From: Geothermovivens sp964644845
Lineage (GTDB): Bacteria; Zhuqueibacterota; Zhuqueibacteria; Oleimicrobiales; Geothermoviventaceae
Reading direction: 5' to 3'
Length of the DNA stretch: 64,000 nucleotides
Assembly: GCA_964644845.1 (NCBI GenBank)
Contig: CAZXXS010000052.1
Span: 1-64,000 of the forward strand
The translations under genes were made by a program, and so were the position numbers. Under the pieces are notes generated by a model. The model searched no databases and was not told the DNA's origin. It saw only the letters and a list, made by a program, of their open reading frames with translations. Shown here in pieces: positions 46,716 through 55,621 of the stretch. Each line of letters opens with the position of its first letter. Position 1 is the stretch's first letter.

Positions 46716-48242
46716 ATGAAAAAGAACGGAATGCACCGGAGAGAGTTTTTGCGCCAAGCGGTTGGAGGCGCGGCGGCTTTGTCCGCGTTGCCACTTTTGC
46801 CGGGGAAAACGGGCACTGCAGGCGATCGAAAACTGCGGCTTGCGGCCAAATCCGGCTCCGGGAAGAAACGCAACGTCATTTTCATCCTGAGCGACGACCA
46901 TCGCTTCGACTTCATGAGCTTCATGGGCAACCCGCCGTTTCTGAAAACGCCCAACATGGACAGGATGGCTCATCAAGGTGCTCACCTTCAAAATGCTTTT
47001 GTCACCACTTCCTTGTGTTCCCCAAGTCGGGCGACCATTCTCACGGGGATGTACGCGCACAAACACAAGGTAGTCGACAACCAGTCGCCTGTGCAGGAAG
47101 AGCTGATCTATTTTCCGCAGTACTTGCAGCAGGCTGGCTACGAGACGGCCTTCATGGGCAAATGGCACATGGGCGAGAAGAAGGGCAACGACATGCCCCG
47201 AAAGGGCTTCGACAAATGGGTTAGCTTCAAAGGGCAGGGCGAGTACTTCGACCCTCAGCTTAACGTTGACGGCAAGCGCATCCGGGTCAAAGGGTACATC
47301 ACGGACATTTTGACTGAATACGCTTTGGACTGGTTGAAGCGGGACCGAAACAAACCGTTCTTCCTGTACTTGTCGCACAAGGCGGTTCACGCCATGTTCA
47401 AACCCTCGCCCAAATACCGGGGTAAGTACGAGAACGAGCCGGTACCGCACCCGCCGAGTATGGCCGACACGCCCGAGAACTACGAGGGTAAACCGCTTTG
47501 GGTGCGCCTGCAACGTCACAGCTGGCACGGCGTCGACTACATGTACTACAACCAGATCGACTTCGATACCTACGTTCGTCGCTACTGCGAAACATTGCTG
47601 AGCCTGGATGACAGCATCGGGCGCATTCTGGATTTTCTGGAGGAATCGGGCTTAGCGGACGACACTGTGGTCCTGTACATGGGCGACAACGGGCTGATGA
47701 TGGGCGAACACGGTTTGATTGACAAACGGCAAATGTACGAGGAGTCGATTCGCGTGCCTTTACTGGCCTACGCCCCGGGGCTCATCGAACCCGGGACCAA
47801 AGTCTCCCAGATGGTTTTGAACATCGACATTGCGCCGACAATCCTGGATCTGGCGGGACTGGAAGCTCCGGACTACATGGATGGCACATCGTTTTTACCC
47901 TTGCTCAAAGGACAGCAAAGTCCCTGGCGGGATCGGTTTTACTACGAGTACTACTGGGAACGCGCTTTCCCGATGACCCCCACGGTCTTCGGCGTGCGTA
48001 CAAACCGTTTCAAATACATGTACTACTGGGGTGTGTGGGACACGGAGGAACTGTACGACATCCAGAACGACCCTCACGAGATGCACAACCTGATCGACGA
48101 CCCGAACTACAAAGACGTTGTGGCCCAGTTGAACAACGATTTGTTCACCTGGCTGGAACAATCGGGTGGAGACGCAATTCCGGTGAAACGGAAGGGCGAA
48201 TTCATCCGAGACGCTCGCAATTGCAGGGTAGGTTGCCGGTAG
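46716..48242 (+). CDS. Tat-exported sulfatase
   Basis: This 508-aa protein begins with a twin-arginine signal (HRREFLRQAVGGAAALSALPL), so it is folded before export to the periplasm. The sulfatase fold shows VIFILSDDHRFDFMSFMG, the formylglycine precursor Cys101 in LCSPSRATILTG, YETAFMGKWHMG and the metal ligands in VLYMGDNGLMMGEHG. It resembles arylsulfatase/N-sulfoglucosamine-type enzymes; the substrate is not determined. ATG 46716 follows GGAGG, fixing the start. Another Tat sulfatase lies 648 bases downstream. Confidence 0.92.
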   Translation: MKKNGMHRREFLRQAVGGAAALSALPLLPGKTGTAGDRKLRLAAKSGSGKKRNVIFILSDDHRFDFMSFMGNPPFLKTPNMDRMAHQGAHLQNAFVTTSLCSPSRATILTGMYAHKHKVVDNQSPVQEELIYFPQYLQQAGYETAFMGKWHMGEKKGNDMPRKGFDKWVSFKGQGEYFDPQLNVDGKRIRVKGYITDILTEYALDWLKRDRNKPFFLYLSHKAVHAMFKPSPKYRGKYENEPVPHPPSMADTPENYEGKPLWVRLQRHSWHGVDYMYYNQIDFDTYVRRYCETLLSLDDSIGRILDFLEESGLADDTVVLYMGDNGLMMGEHGLIDKRQMYEESIRVPLLAYAPGLIEPGTKVSQMVLNIDIAPTILDLAGLEAPDYMDGTSFLPLLKGQQSPWRDRFYYEYYWERAFPMTPTVFGVRTNRFKYMYYWGVWDTEELYDIQNDPHEMHNLIDDPNYKDVVAQLNNDLFTWLEQSGGDAIPVKRKGEFIRDARNCRVGCR

Positions 48243-48889
48243 CTGTGGGCCTGCAAGAGCGCTTCCAGGCTGGTGCTTTGCTAAACGTTGGTTTTGGGAA
48301 CTCCCGTTGCCTGGTGGAGCAAGGGAGGGCGCCACGGCAACTTACCAATGCTGGTGGAGACTACTTCCCGACGCGTTGTGGACTGGACAAGTGGAGCCAC
48401 TTCAACCGTAGACGCAGCGCTGCAGATTTCGCACAGCACCGGGTTTGGGCCCGAGGCAGCATACGTGAGGCGAGCCGGACCCGGGATCCTCGGACCCGCT
48501 GAGCGCGTACCTGATTCAGCAAGTTCGGATTCGATTGGAGAGGCGTTCGGGGTCTGAACGTCAGCACGATCCCTGTGGTCTGAGCACCGGGACCCCGTCT
48601 CCATTCCTTGCTCCGCACCGCAGCAGCGGGCCCCCGTCGCGAAGGCAAAGCCGCCCTCAGGTGTGGTGGGTTCCCGTGGAGAAATGGGGATCGTTTTGGC
48701 GGGCTCTCCATGTGTTTGCGTCCCAGGGAGGGGCGGCTTTTGCACGCTCAACGATGTCAATTCCTCGCTGCACTGATCCACCAGTTCTCGTGAAAATCTC
48801 ACTACTTGCAGGACGACCAGGGCCGGGAATCCAATTCACAGACGCGGGTGTCTGTCAGGAGTCTCAAGGCAAAGCAAAAGAGGTAGGCC
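48243..48889 (+). other. long intergenic region between two sulfatase genes
   Basis: This 647-base region has no gene I can support on either strand. Two overlapping frames are Pro/Ser/Arg-rich and without ribosome binding sites. No promoter of the local type was found. Confidence 0.4.
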
Positions 48890-50788
48890 ATGAGCGAACC
48901 TTTGAGTCGGCGGGATTTTTTGAGGCAAGCTTCGCTTGGGCTTGCCGCTGGAGCCCTGACCGCAATGCCGTGGGCCGAGGCTCTGGCGAACAGCCGGGGC
49001 CAACGCCCCAACATCCTCTGGATCGTCAGCGAGGACAACGACCCGTTCCTCGGGTGCTACGGCGATCCGAACGCCACAACGCCGAACATCGACCGGCTCG
49101 CGCGCGAGGGCGTGGTGTACGAAAACGTTGTCTCCAATGCGCCTGTGTGCGCTCCGGCGCGCTTTTCGATCATCACCGGGACCTACGCCCCACGGATGGG
49201 CACCATGCACATGCGCAGCCAGTTCCGAATCCCGGAAGAGTTCCGCTTCTTCCCCCAGTACCTGCGCGCAGCCGGATACTACTGCACCAACAACGCCAAA
49301 GAGGACTACAACACACCGAAGCCGGAAGGCGTCTGGGACGAATCCAGTCACAAGGCCCACTACAAGAATCGGAAGCCGGGGCAGCCCTTCTTCGCCGTGT
49401 TCAACATTGCCCTGAGCCACGAGCACATGATCCACTTCCACGAGCTGAAGGATCCTGAACTACTGGAGCACAAGCCTGAGGACATGATCCTGCCGCCCTA
49501 CCATCCGGATCTTCCGGAGATCCGCCTGTGCTGGGCCAACTACTACGACGCTGTCACCGCGATGGACCGGCGCGTGGGCGAGCTGCTGCGAGAGCTGGAA
49601 GAAGCCGGTCTCGCCGACGACACCATCGTCTTCTACTACTCGGACAACGGGGGCGTGTTGCCCCGAAGCAAGCGCTTCCTGTACGAATCCGGGACCCACG
49701 TTCCGATGATTGTACGGTTCCCGAAAAAGTACCAGCACCTGGCTCCGGCCCCGCCCGGCAGTCGCGTGAAAGAGCTGGTGCAGTTCGTGGACCTGGCACC
49801 GACCGTGCTCAGTTTGGCCGGTCTCCGCAAACCTCCGCAGATGCAGGGTCGCGCCTTCCTCGGACCCTACCGCGAGCCCGAGCCCGAATTCGTTTTCTGC
49901 TACCGCGACCGGATGGACGAGCGCTACGACCTGATGCGCTCCGTCCGCGACCGTCAGTTCCTGTACATTCGCAACTACTACCCGCACCTGATCTACGGGC
50001 AGCACATCTGGTATCTGTGGCGTTCGCCCGCCACGCGAGCCTGGGAGCGAGCCTACCGCGAGGGCCGGTGCAACGCGGTGCAGAGCCGCTTCTGGGAGCC
50101 CAAACCCACCGAGGAGCTGTACGACGTGCAGGCGGATCCCCACAACGTGCGCAATCTGGCGAATGACCCCAAGTACGCGCCAGTCCTGAAGCGGATGCGC
50201 CAAGCTCTGCGCAGCTGGGTTCGGGAGAACCGGGACGCCGGCTTTCTCCCCGAAGGCTGGATGCAGGACCAGAGCCGAAATGGCACGGTGTACCAGCTTA
50301 CCCACAGTCCGGATTTTCCGGCGGAGGAAGTCATCGAGACGGCGGAACTGGCTTCGGAGCGGAGGGCGGAGAACCTGTCGACGCTGGTGGCCCGCCTGAG
50401 TCATCCCCACCCAGCCGTCCGCTATTGGGCGGCCACAGGCTGCAGCATCCTTGGCGAGAAGGCTGGCCAAGCAACCTCTGCCCTGCACAAGCTCCTCCAG
50501 GATCCGGTGGCGGACGTCCGAATCGCTGCCGCCGATGCGCTCGTACGCCTGGGCGACTCGCGCCAAGCCCTGCAAGTTCTGGTGCACGAGATGTCCAGCA
50601 AGAATCCGCGCGTGCAACTACGCGCGATCAACGCCCTGGACGCGCTCGGCGAACGTGCCAGACCAGCGCTCAAGCAGATCATGGCCTTTCGCAATTGGCG
50701 CGCAGCCACAGACGGCTACATCCACCGGGCCTTCTACCACGTTGTGGAACAGCTGAAACCGGGGTGGGGAGATTACCTGGTGTGGTAG
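48890..50788 (+). CDS. Tat-exported sulfatase with C-terminal HEAT-like repeats
   Basis: This 632-aa protein has a Tat signal (SRRDFLRQASLGLAAGALTAM). The sulfatase domain has ILWIVSEDNDPFLGCYGD, the formylglycine precursor Cys87 in VCAPARFSIITG (CxPxR with Ala in the fourth place instead of the commoner Ser) and FYYSDNGGVLPRSK. From about residue 490 come HEAT-like repeats (LVARLSHPHPAVRYWAATGCSILG, LHKLLQDPVADVRIAAADALVRLG, VHEMSSKNPRVQLRAINALDALG). These could mediate protein or polymer contact. Codon choice looks more GC-rich than in its neighbours, which might reflect transfer. AGGTAGG precedes ATG 48890. Confidence 0.9.
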   Translation: MSEPLSRRDFLRQASLGLAAGALTAMPWAEALANSRGQRPNILWIVSEDNDPFLGCYGDPNATTPNIDRLAREGVVYENVVSNAPVCAPARFSIITGTYAPRMGTMHMRSQFRIPEEFRFFPQYLRAAGYYCTNNAKEDYNTPKPEGVWDESSHKAHYKNRKPGQPFFAVFNIALSHEHMIHFHELKDPELLEHKPEDMILPPYHPDLPEIRLCWANYYDAVTAMDRRVGELLRELEEAGLADDTIVFYYSDNGGVLPRSKRFLYESGTHVPMIVRFPKKYQHLAPAPPGSRVKELVQFVDLAPTVLSLAGLRKPPQMQGRAFLGPYREPEPEFVFCYRDRMDERYDLMRSVRDRQFLYIRNYYPHLIYGQHIWYLWRSPATRAWERAYREGRCNAVQSRFWEPKPTEELYDVQADPHNVRNLANDPKYAPVLKRMRQALRSWVRENRDAGFLPEGWMQDQSRNGTVYQLTHSPDFPAEEVIETAELASERRAENLSTLVARLSHPHPAVRYWAATGCSILGEKAGQATSALHKLLQDPVADVRIAAADALVRLGDSRQALQVLVHEMSSKNPRVQLRAINALDALGERARPALKQIMAFRNWRAATDGYIHRAFYHVVEQLKPGWGDYLVW

Positions 50789-50827
50789 CGACCGGGCAGG
50801 GCGAAGCCGAAAGTTGGCCGCGCTTCC

Positions 50828-50846
50828 GGCAGCAAGCGGTGCTGCC
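50828..50846. terminator. hairpin in a convergent intergenic gap
   Basis: A perfect 7-bp stem GGCAGCA/TGCTGCC with a 5-base loop, between the sulfatase and the convergent GWxTD gene. There is no T run on either strand, so it is a weak candidate. Confidence 0.35.
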
Positions 50847-50986
50847 TAACAGAGAGCTCTTGGGTAGCGCGGAATTGAAAAGAAACAGCCCCTGCAGGTC
50901 CGGACTGCCGCCGACCTGAAGAAAGGGTGACGAAATCGCCGCGACAGGCACGGGCGTCTGAGCGGAAACGGTGTGGCATAGCTGGG

Positions 50987-53293
50987 CTAATCTTTGACGA
51001 GCAACAGAGGGATGCTTTTCGCAACCGTGGCGTTTCGCACCAGGTCGGTAACCGCCACCTTCAATTTCAGGCGACCGGTCGGGAAACGGCTGGCATCCAG
51101 AGCAGTGTACACAGGGTAGTCGGACGACGGCGGGTCGAATTCGTTAGTGACACTGACTGAGCCCAACTTCGGGCCAAACAAGCCCAGAAAGCCCGTGCGG
51201 GTTGGCTTTCCGGGAATCAGAGTGTAGGTCACGCGGCAGTGGGCCACACCGGATTTGTCCCGCCTGAGGCCGTAAATCTCGAAGTAGACGAAGATGGGCT
51301 GCTTGCGGCGGAATGAACGGGTGGGGTTCGGTGCGATCACCACTCCGTGACGACGAAATCGCCCCGGCACTACAGGGATCGCAGGATCGATGTTCACCGC
51401 CACGGTGAGATCGCTCATGGCCAGGCGTCCGGGCTCGTACACGCGGAGGGTGTCCCGGTAGCGCCAGCTCCCCATTCGTTTGCGGGCTTCGTCGCGGATG
51501 TAGAAGGTCAAATTGTAGATGCCACCGGGGAGCTGCAGCATTTGCGCGTCAGCAGCAAGAGCGCGATTCATTCTTGGAGGCCGCTCCAAAGTGAAGAAAC
51601 GTACCCTCCGTGCTCGCTCCGTCCAGAGCGTGTCGAAGAGAGCGAGTCCACTTTCGAAGTTTCGGCGCAGTCCCACACGGTCCCGTTTGCTGAAGGCGTC
51701 CTTGAACGCCAACCCGTAGTAGAAGTTCAGCTGCACAGAGTCACCTCGTCCACGCATCGTGGCCCAGTAAAAGCTGGCCGGAAGAAGCTCCACGGTGTCG
51801 GGGAAAACCATCCTTTCCTGTGTCAGCAGCTGGCGCCTGCCCTTGCGTAATTCCTGATCGATCTCATTGGCCAGAGCCAGCTGTTCCACCTGGGAACGGG
51901 CTGCAACGTAGCTGTGGTACCGCACGTCCCAGGTCTCCAGGTTCATGTCCCAAACGACTTCGGGCGGGGGCAATACCGTGATCCGCCAGTCTGTGGGTGA
52001 ACTGTCTTCGGCGTTGGCGAAGTGCACAATGACCTGTGGCTGGTTGACCGTTTTTTTGTAGATCCAGCTCTCGTAGGTCGGGTAGCCGGGGTGCGAGAAC
52101 ACCGCCTTGTCGTCCGGTTCCCCCCAGCGAATGTACACCAGACCTTTCTCGTTGAATTCTTCGTTCAAGGCAAAAACCTTGGGTGTCCCGCGCCACTCAA
52201 GATCGAGCTGGTGGAAGGGCCGGTGTGGCTCGTCCTGACGGTACCAGCGCTCTGCGAAAATCAAACGGTGGTAGTGCTCCGCCAATCGCGGATTGTCCCG
52301 CGAAGCGGGGAAGGGATCGCGTTTTTTCCAAATTTGGGTAAAGAACAACCGCTTTTGGGCAACAAAGGCCAGGTTGCGGTAACGCTCGTACTCCTCATCG
52401 GTCAAGATGTATTTCACATCGTTAAAGGCGAGCCCCGCGTCGACGTTGTCCCTGATGTGGCGAATGGCCTGCCAGTAGTTCCACTCGCCCACGTCGTTTT
52501 GGCCTTTCTCAAAGGCGATTCGCGCCAGATGCAGGTACACGGCTGTTTTGGAAACACCACGGTTGTTCTCGAGCAAGCGGTCGAAAATGGCTTTGGCTGA
52601 ATCGAGGTGTCCCAGACGTCGTAGCTTTTCCGCTTTGAAGAACGACCCGAGGGCACCGTAGCTTGAATCGAGCTCGGCGAACACGGTTGTACTGTCATTG
52701 TTCTCGACGAAAAGGTCGTAAAACCGGTAGAGCTTAAGCCGTGGTTCGACGAGATTCGGTTTCAGGCGTAACTGTTTGCGTGTGAGGTCGATCGCCTTGA
52801 GGTAGTGCGTGCGGTAACGTTCGAGGAGAGCGTACTGGTACCAGACGTCGGCGTAGAGCGAGTCCTGCTGAATGACTTTTTTGAAGTGTTTTTCGGAGGA
52901 CCGGAAATCCAGCAGCCGGAGCACAAGGCCTTTGAATTTTCCAGATTCCCGTTTGTGAATGCCCAGGTAGTAGTGGGCTTCGAGGTCGTTGGGCCTGCGT
53001 TTGACGACTTTGCCGAACCAGTCCGCGGCTTTGTTCCACTGACGCCGACGGGCTGCGATGCGACCCAGCCCTCGCCACGCCTCCACAACCTGTGAGTCTT
53101 GCTTGAGGATGCGGAGGTAGGCCTTTTCGGCTGCGTTCAAATTACCCGCTTTGAGCCACAACTGAGCAGCACGCAACAGGTCTTGATTCTGGCGTGTTGT
53201 CTCCTGCTGCTGAGCCCAACCGCTGCTTATGACCCACGCAAGGAGAACCAACGTTAGAGCCAGTGCCACGCGCTGCCAACGAGGCCTGATCAC
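50987..53293 (-). CDS. TPR and GWxTD-domain secreted protein
   Basis: This 768-aa protein has a signal-like N-terminus (RVALALTLVLLAWVISSGWAQQ). Several TPR units follow (AAQLWLKAGNLNAAEKAYLRIL, VEAWRGLGRIAARRRQWNKAADWF, LEAHYYLGIHKRESG). The GWxTD domain comes next (FFTQIWKKRDPFPASRDNPRLAEHYHRLIFAERWY...KGLVYIRWGEPDD), and the C-terminal part has beta-rich domains. GWxTD proteins are common in Acidobacteriota, Gemmatimonadota and related FCB groups; their role is unknown. GTG 53293 was chosen because a strong GGAGGAGGGAGG lies just upstream; a further ATG at 53323 precedes that site. It is single and convergent with the sulfatase gene. Confidence 0.85.
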   Translation of the reverse strand: MIRPRWQRVALALTLVLLAWVISSGWAQQQETTRQNQDLLRAAQLWLKAGNLNAAEKAYLRILKQDSQVVEAWRGLGRIAARRRQWNKAADWFGKVVKRRPNDLEAHYYLGIHKRESGKFKGLVLRLLDFRSSEKHFKKVIQQDSLYADVWYQYALLERYRTHYLKAIDLTRKQLRLKPNLVEPRLKLYRFYDLFVENNDSTTVFAELDSSYGALGSFFKAEKLRRLGHLDSAKAIFDRLLENNRGVSKTAVYLHLARIAFEKGQNDVGEWNYWQAIRHIRDNVDAGLAFNDVKYILTDEEYERYRNLAFVAQKRLFFTQIWKKRDPFPASRDNPRLAEHYHRLIFAERWYRQDEPHRPFHQLDLEWRGTPKVFALNEEFNEKGLVYIRWGEPDDKAVFSHPGYPTYESWIYKKTVNQPQVIVHFANAEDSSPTDWRITVLPPPEVVWDMNLETWDVRYHSYVAARSQVEQLALANEIDQELRKGRRQLLTQERMVFPDTVELLPASFYWATMRGRGDSVQLNFYYGLAFKDAFSKRDRVGLRRNFESGLALFDTLWTERARRVRFFTLERPPRMNRALAADAQMLQLPGGIYNLTFYIRDEARKRMGSWRYRDTLRVYEPGRLAMSDLTVAVNIDPAIPVVPGRFRRHGVVIAPNPTRSFRRKQPIFVYFEIYGLRRDKSGVAHCRVTYTLIPGKPTRTGFLGLFGPKLGSVSVTNEFDPPSSDYPVYTALDASRFPTGRLKLKVAVTDLVRNATVAKSIPLLLVKD

Positions 53294-53800
53294 TTTATCC
53301 TCCCTCCTCCTGGCGACCAGCATGTTGCGCTGCCGTGAGCCAGGAATCGGTTGCAGCGAGTTGCTTTCGGCCTGTGGCTAAGCTACAACCCTTTGCTCCA
53401 AGATACAAGGACTTCTTTGTTCCCTACGTTTTTCATCCGCCGGAGGGCGGGTGTTCGGGTTCCGTTTGTGTTTACTTCGTTCGTCGAGTCTGCGTGCGCT
53501 GTCTCTGCACACGTCTCAATCCGCGCACCCGCTGAACTAACGAACAGGCATGTTTCGCGTTCCCGTGGACGCCGATTCAATCGGGGAGGTTTTGGGGGAC
53601 ACCGCATTGCCCAGCTAATGCGGGCGGAAACCGGTTCTCACCTGAATTGGCTCGGGATTTCCAGGCCGCGGTCGCAGCGCGGATCGATCCTCAAGCTCCG
53701 GCCCCGGGCTGGAAACGATTGGACCAGCAAGAGCCAAGCAGCCCCGAGGTGTCCGTCAGTGCCCACGGGGAGAAGGGGGAATCCCTGCTTCCTTCCTCAC
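53294..53800. other. divergent intergenic region
   Basis: This 507-base region has no supported gene. It should hold the promoter of the minus-strand GWxTD gene, but no clear TTG-N17-TANNTT was recognised on that strand. Confidence 0.4.
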
Positions 53801-53829
53801 TTGATTTTCAGACCAAAAGGTGCTAAGTT
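53801..53829 (+). promoter_or_regulatory. candidate promoter of the oxidoreductase-glc region
   Basis: TTGATT (53801-53806), a 17-base spacer and TAAGTT (53824-53829), 72 bases before the TTG start. Confidence 0.65.
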
Positions 53830-53901
53830 GCGCTTGCGTTACGCGGCTCATGGCGTTCTGGTGGCAGGGCTGCGATCAGCGAGGAGGGAGGTAGATTCAC
53901 C

Positions 53902-55581
53902 TTGGGTCTTGGACTAAGCAGTGAAAACGCTGAAAACAGGGCTTCGCTTGGGAACGGTGAGACCAAAATTCCGGTCCGCGGCGAGGAAGCGCTGGCGCGG
54001 GCCGTGCTGGAAGTTGGAGCGACTTTTGCGACCGGGTATCCGGGTTCTCCGGGACCGGGGGTGCTCGAACACATCGGCCGCCTGAGTTGGGCTACCGACG
54101 TCGAGGCGCGCTGGGCGCCCAGCCCACGCTCGGCGTTTGAATGGGCCAGAGGCGCTTCCCTGGCGGGGCGACTGGCTGTAGTGTGTTTGAGTGGTCAAGC
54201 GTTCGCCAGTGTTTACCCGTCTCTGGTTGCAGCGGCCAGAACGGGCGTTGGGCGGGGGTTGCTTGTGATTGTAGGCGACGATCCTGGTGCGTGGGATTCT
54301 TTTGCGGAGTTGGACAGCCGTGTCCTGGCTGCCGCTGCGGAGGTTCCAGTTTTCGAACCGGCCAGCATTCCTGAAGCAGCGACCATGGTGGGCGAGGGCT
54401 ACGGCATTTCCCGCTCCTACGACGTCCCGGTGGTCATCCGAATCACCACTGGTTTTGCTGAAGAAGAAGGGACGTTGGCCGAGGGAGCGGCCCTTCTGCC
54501 CGGTGGCGCGCCGGGGGGACCAGTGGATTCCCTCGAGGGCGACCGCCTGTCACTGCCACTGTCTGCTACCCTGAATCACGAACGTCTTCATGCCCGCCTG
54601 GATCACCTGCGCCATGCTTCCCGCTTCAGCCGATTTGTGGAGACATTAGGGGAGGGCAAACGGGGGATCGTCGCTGTGGGGCACGCTTTCACTAAACTTA
54701 CCCAGGTGCTTGGCTCTGTTCCAGTGGAGCCGCTGCGCATTCTGCGAGTAGGTCAGGTGTACCCCCCACCGGACTACCAGCTCCTGGAATTTGCCCTGGC
54801 TTCGGAAGCGGTGCTGGTTCTGGAAGAAGGCGAACCTTTCGTCGAGCAAAGTCTACGCACACTTCTTTCGGAGCACATTCAAAAACCGAAGGTGTACGGC
54901 AAACTCTTCGGTCCCGTCGCTCGGGAAGGCGAACTGCAGCGCTGGCACGTTGAGGAAGTTTTGAGAGGGTTTGAGCCGAAGCTGGATCTGGAGCGCCCGT
55001 TTTTCCCGCTGGCAGAGAAACGCGACCGCCCCAGTACAGCACCGGTGTGCCTGGGTTGCTCGCTGGCCGATGTCTTCTCGGCTTTCAGGGACGTTCTGAA
55101 TGAAGTCGACCTGCCAGTTGATCCCCTGGTTGTCGGCGACCACGGGTGCGCCCTGCATTTCGCACATCGCCCCTGGCGTGCGGTGGACGTGTTGCCTGCG
55201 CCCGGGAGCGCTTTGAGCCTGGCGATGGGCATGCTCGCTGCCAGGCCTGAGCGCCGTGTGGTTGTGGTGACGGGCGATTACAGTTTTGCGGACACGAGCA
55301 TGGCGGACCTGCTCGAAGCCAGCGCCCGGAATTTGCCGCTCACGATTGTACTGCTGGACAACGGTGTGAGCGGCTACACGGGAGGCCAGCCGCGTTCAGC
55401 AATGGAGCAAGTCTCCATCGAAGACCTGGTCGGCACTGCGAAACCCACCATTCTGCGGGTTGTGAACGAGGGCGACACCGAGCGTTTTCGTGCGGCGCTG
55501 GAAGAGGCCCTGCTTTCCGACGGGCTGGCGGTCTTGGTTGTGAAGGTTCACTGCTTGCTGGCGGATCTCGAGGAGGAGTGA
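53902..55581 (+). CDS. indolepyruvate:ferredoxin oxidoreductase alpha subunit-like TPP enzyme (no ferredoxin domain)
   Basis: This 559-aa protein has an N-terminal pyrimidine-binding domain (ATGYPGSPGPGVLEHI, SAFEWARGASLAGRLAVVCLSGQ) and a C-terminal TPP-binding domain. The motif VVTGDYSFADTS is followed by LTIVLLDNGVSGYTGGQP, matching the IorA/PorA pattern of GD near 24-27 residues before N. It would oxidatively decarboxylate a 2-oxo acid with CoA and ferredoxin. Normal IorA proteins carry a two-cluster ferredoxin tail; this one ends soon after the TPP domain, and no IorB-like gene is adjacent. The start is TTG 53902 with GGAGGGAGG upstream. It precedes the 2-hydroxyacid oxidase genes, once the integron cassette is discounted. 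Confidence 0.78.
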   Translation: MGLGLSSENAENRASLGNGETKIPVRGEEALARAVLEVGATFATGYPGSPGPGVLEHIGRLSWATDVEARWAPSPRSAFEWARGASLAGRLAVVCLSGQAFASVYPSLVAAARTGVGRGLLVIVGDDPGAWDSFAELDSRVLAAAAEVPVFEPASIPEAATMVGEGYGISRSYDVPVVIRITTGFAEEEGTLAEGAALLPGGAPGGPVDSLEGDRLSLPLSATLNHERLHARLDHLRHASRFSRFVETLGEGKRGIVAVGHAFTKLTQVLGSVPVEPLRILRVGQVYPPPDYQLLEFALASEAVLVLEEGEPFVEQSLRTLLSEHIQKPKVYGKLFGPVAREGELQRWHVEEVLRGFEPKLDLERPFFPLAEKRDRPSTAPVCLGCSLADVFSAFRDVLNEVDLPVDPLVVGDHGCALHFAHRPWRAVDVLPAPGSALSLAMGMLAARPERRVVVVTGDYSFADTSMADLLEASARNLPLTIVLLDNGVSGYTGGQPRSAMEQVSIEDLVGTAKPTILRVVNEGDTERFRAALEEALLSDGLAVLVVKVHCLLADLEEE

Positions 55582-55621
55582 CGTCGGGCAGGATGCACGG
55601 ACGAGACGCTGCCGAATTCTG

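Noticed and set aside
48281..48802. 173-codon minus-strand frame between sulfatases
   Set aside because: It is Pro/Ser-rich with no signature; overlapping frames on both strands are equally long.
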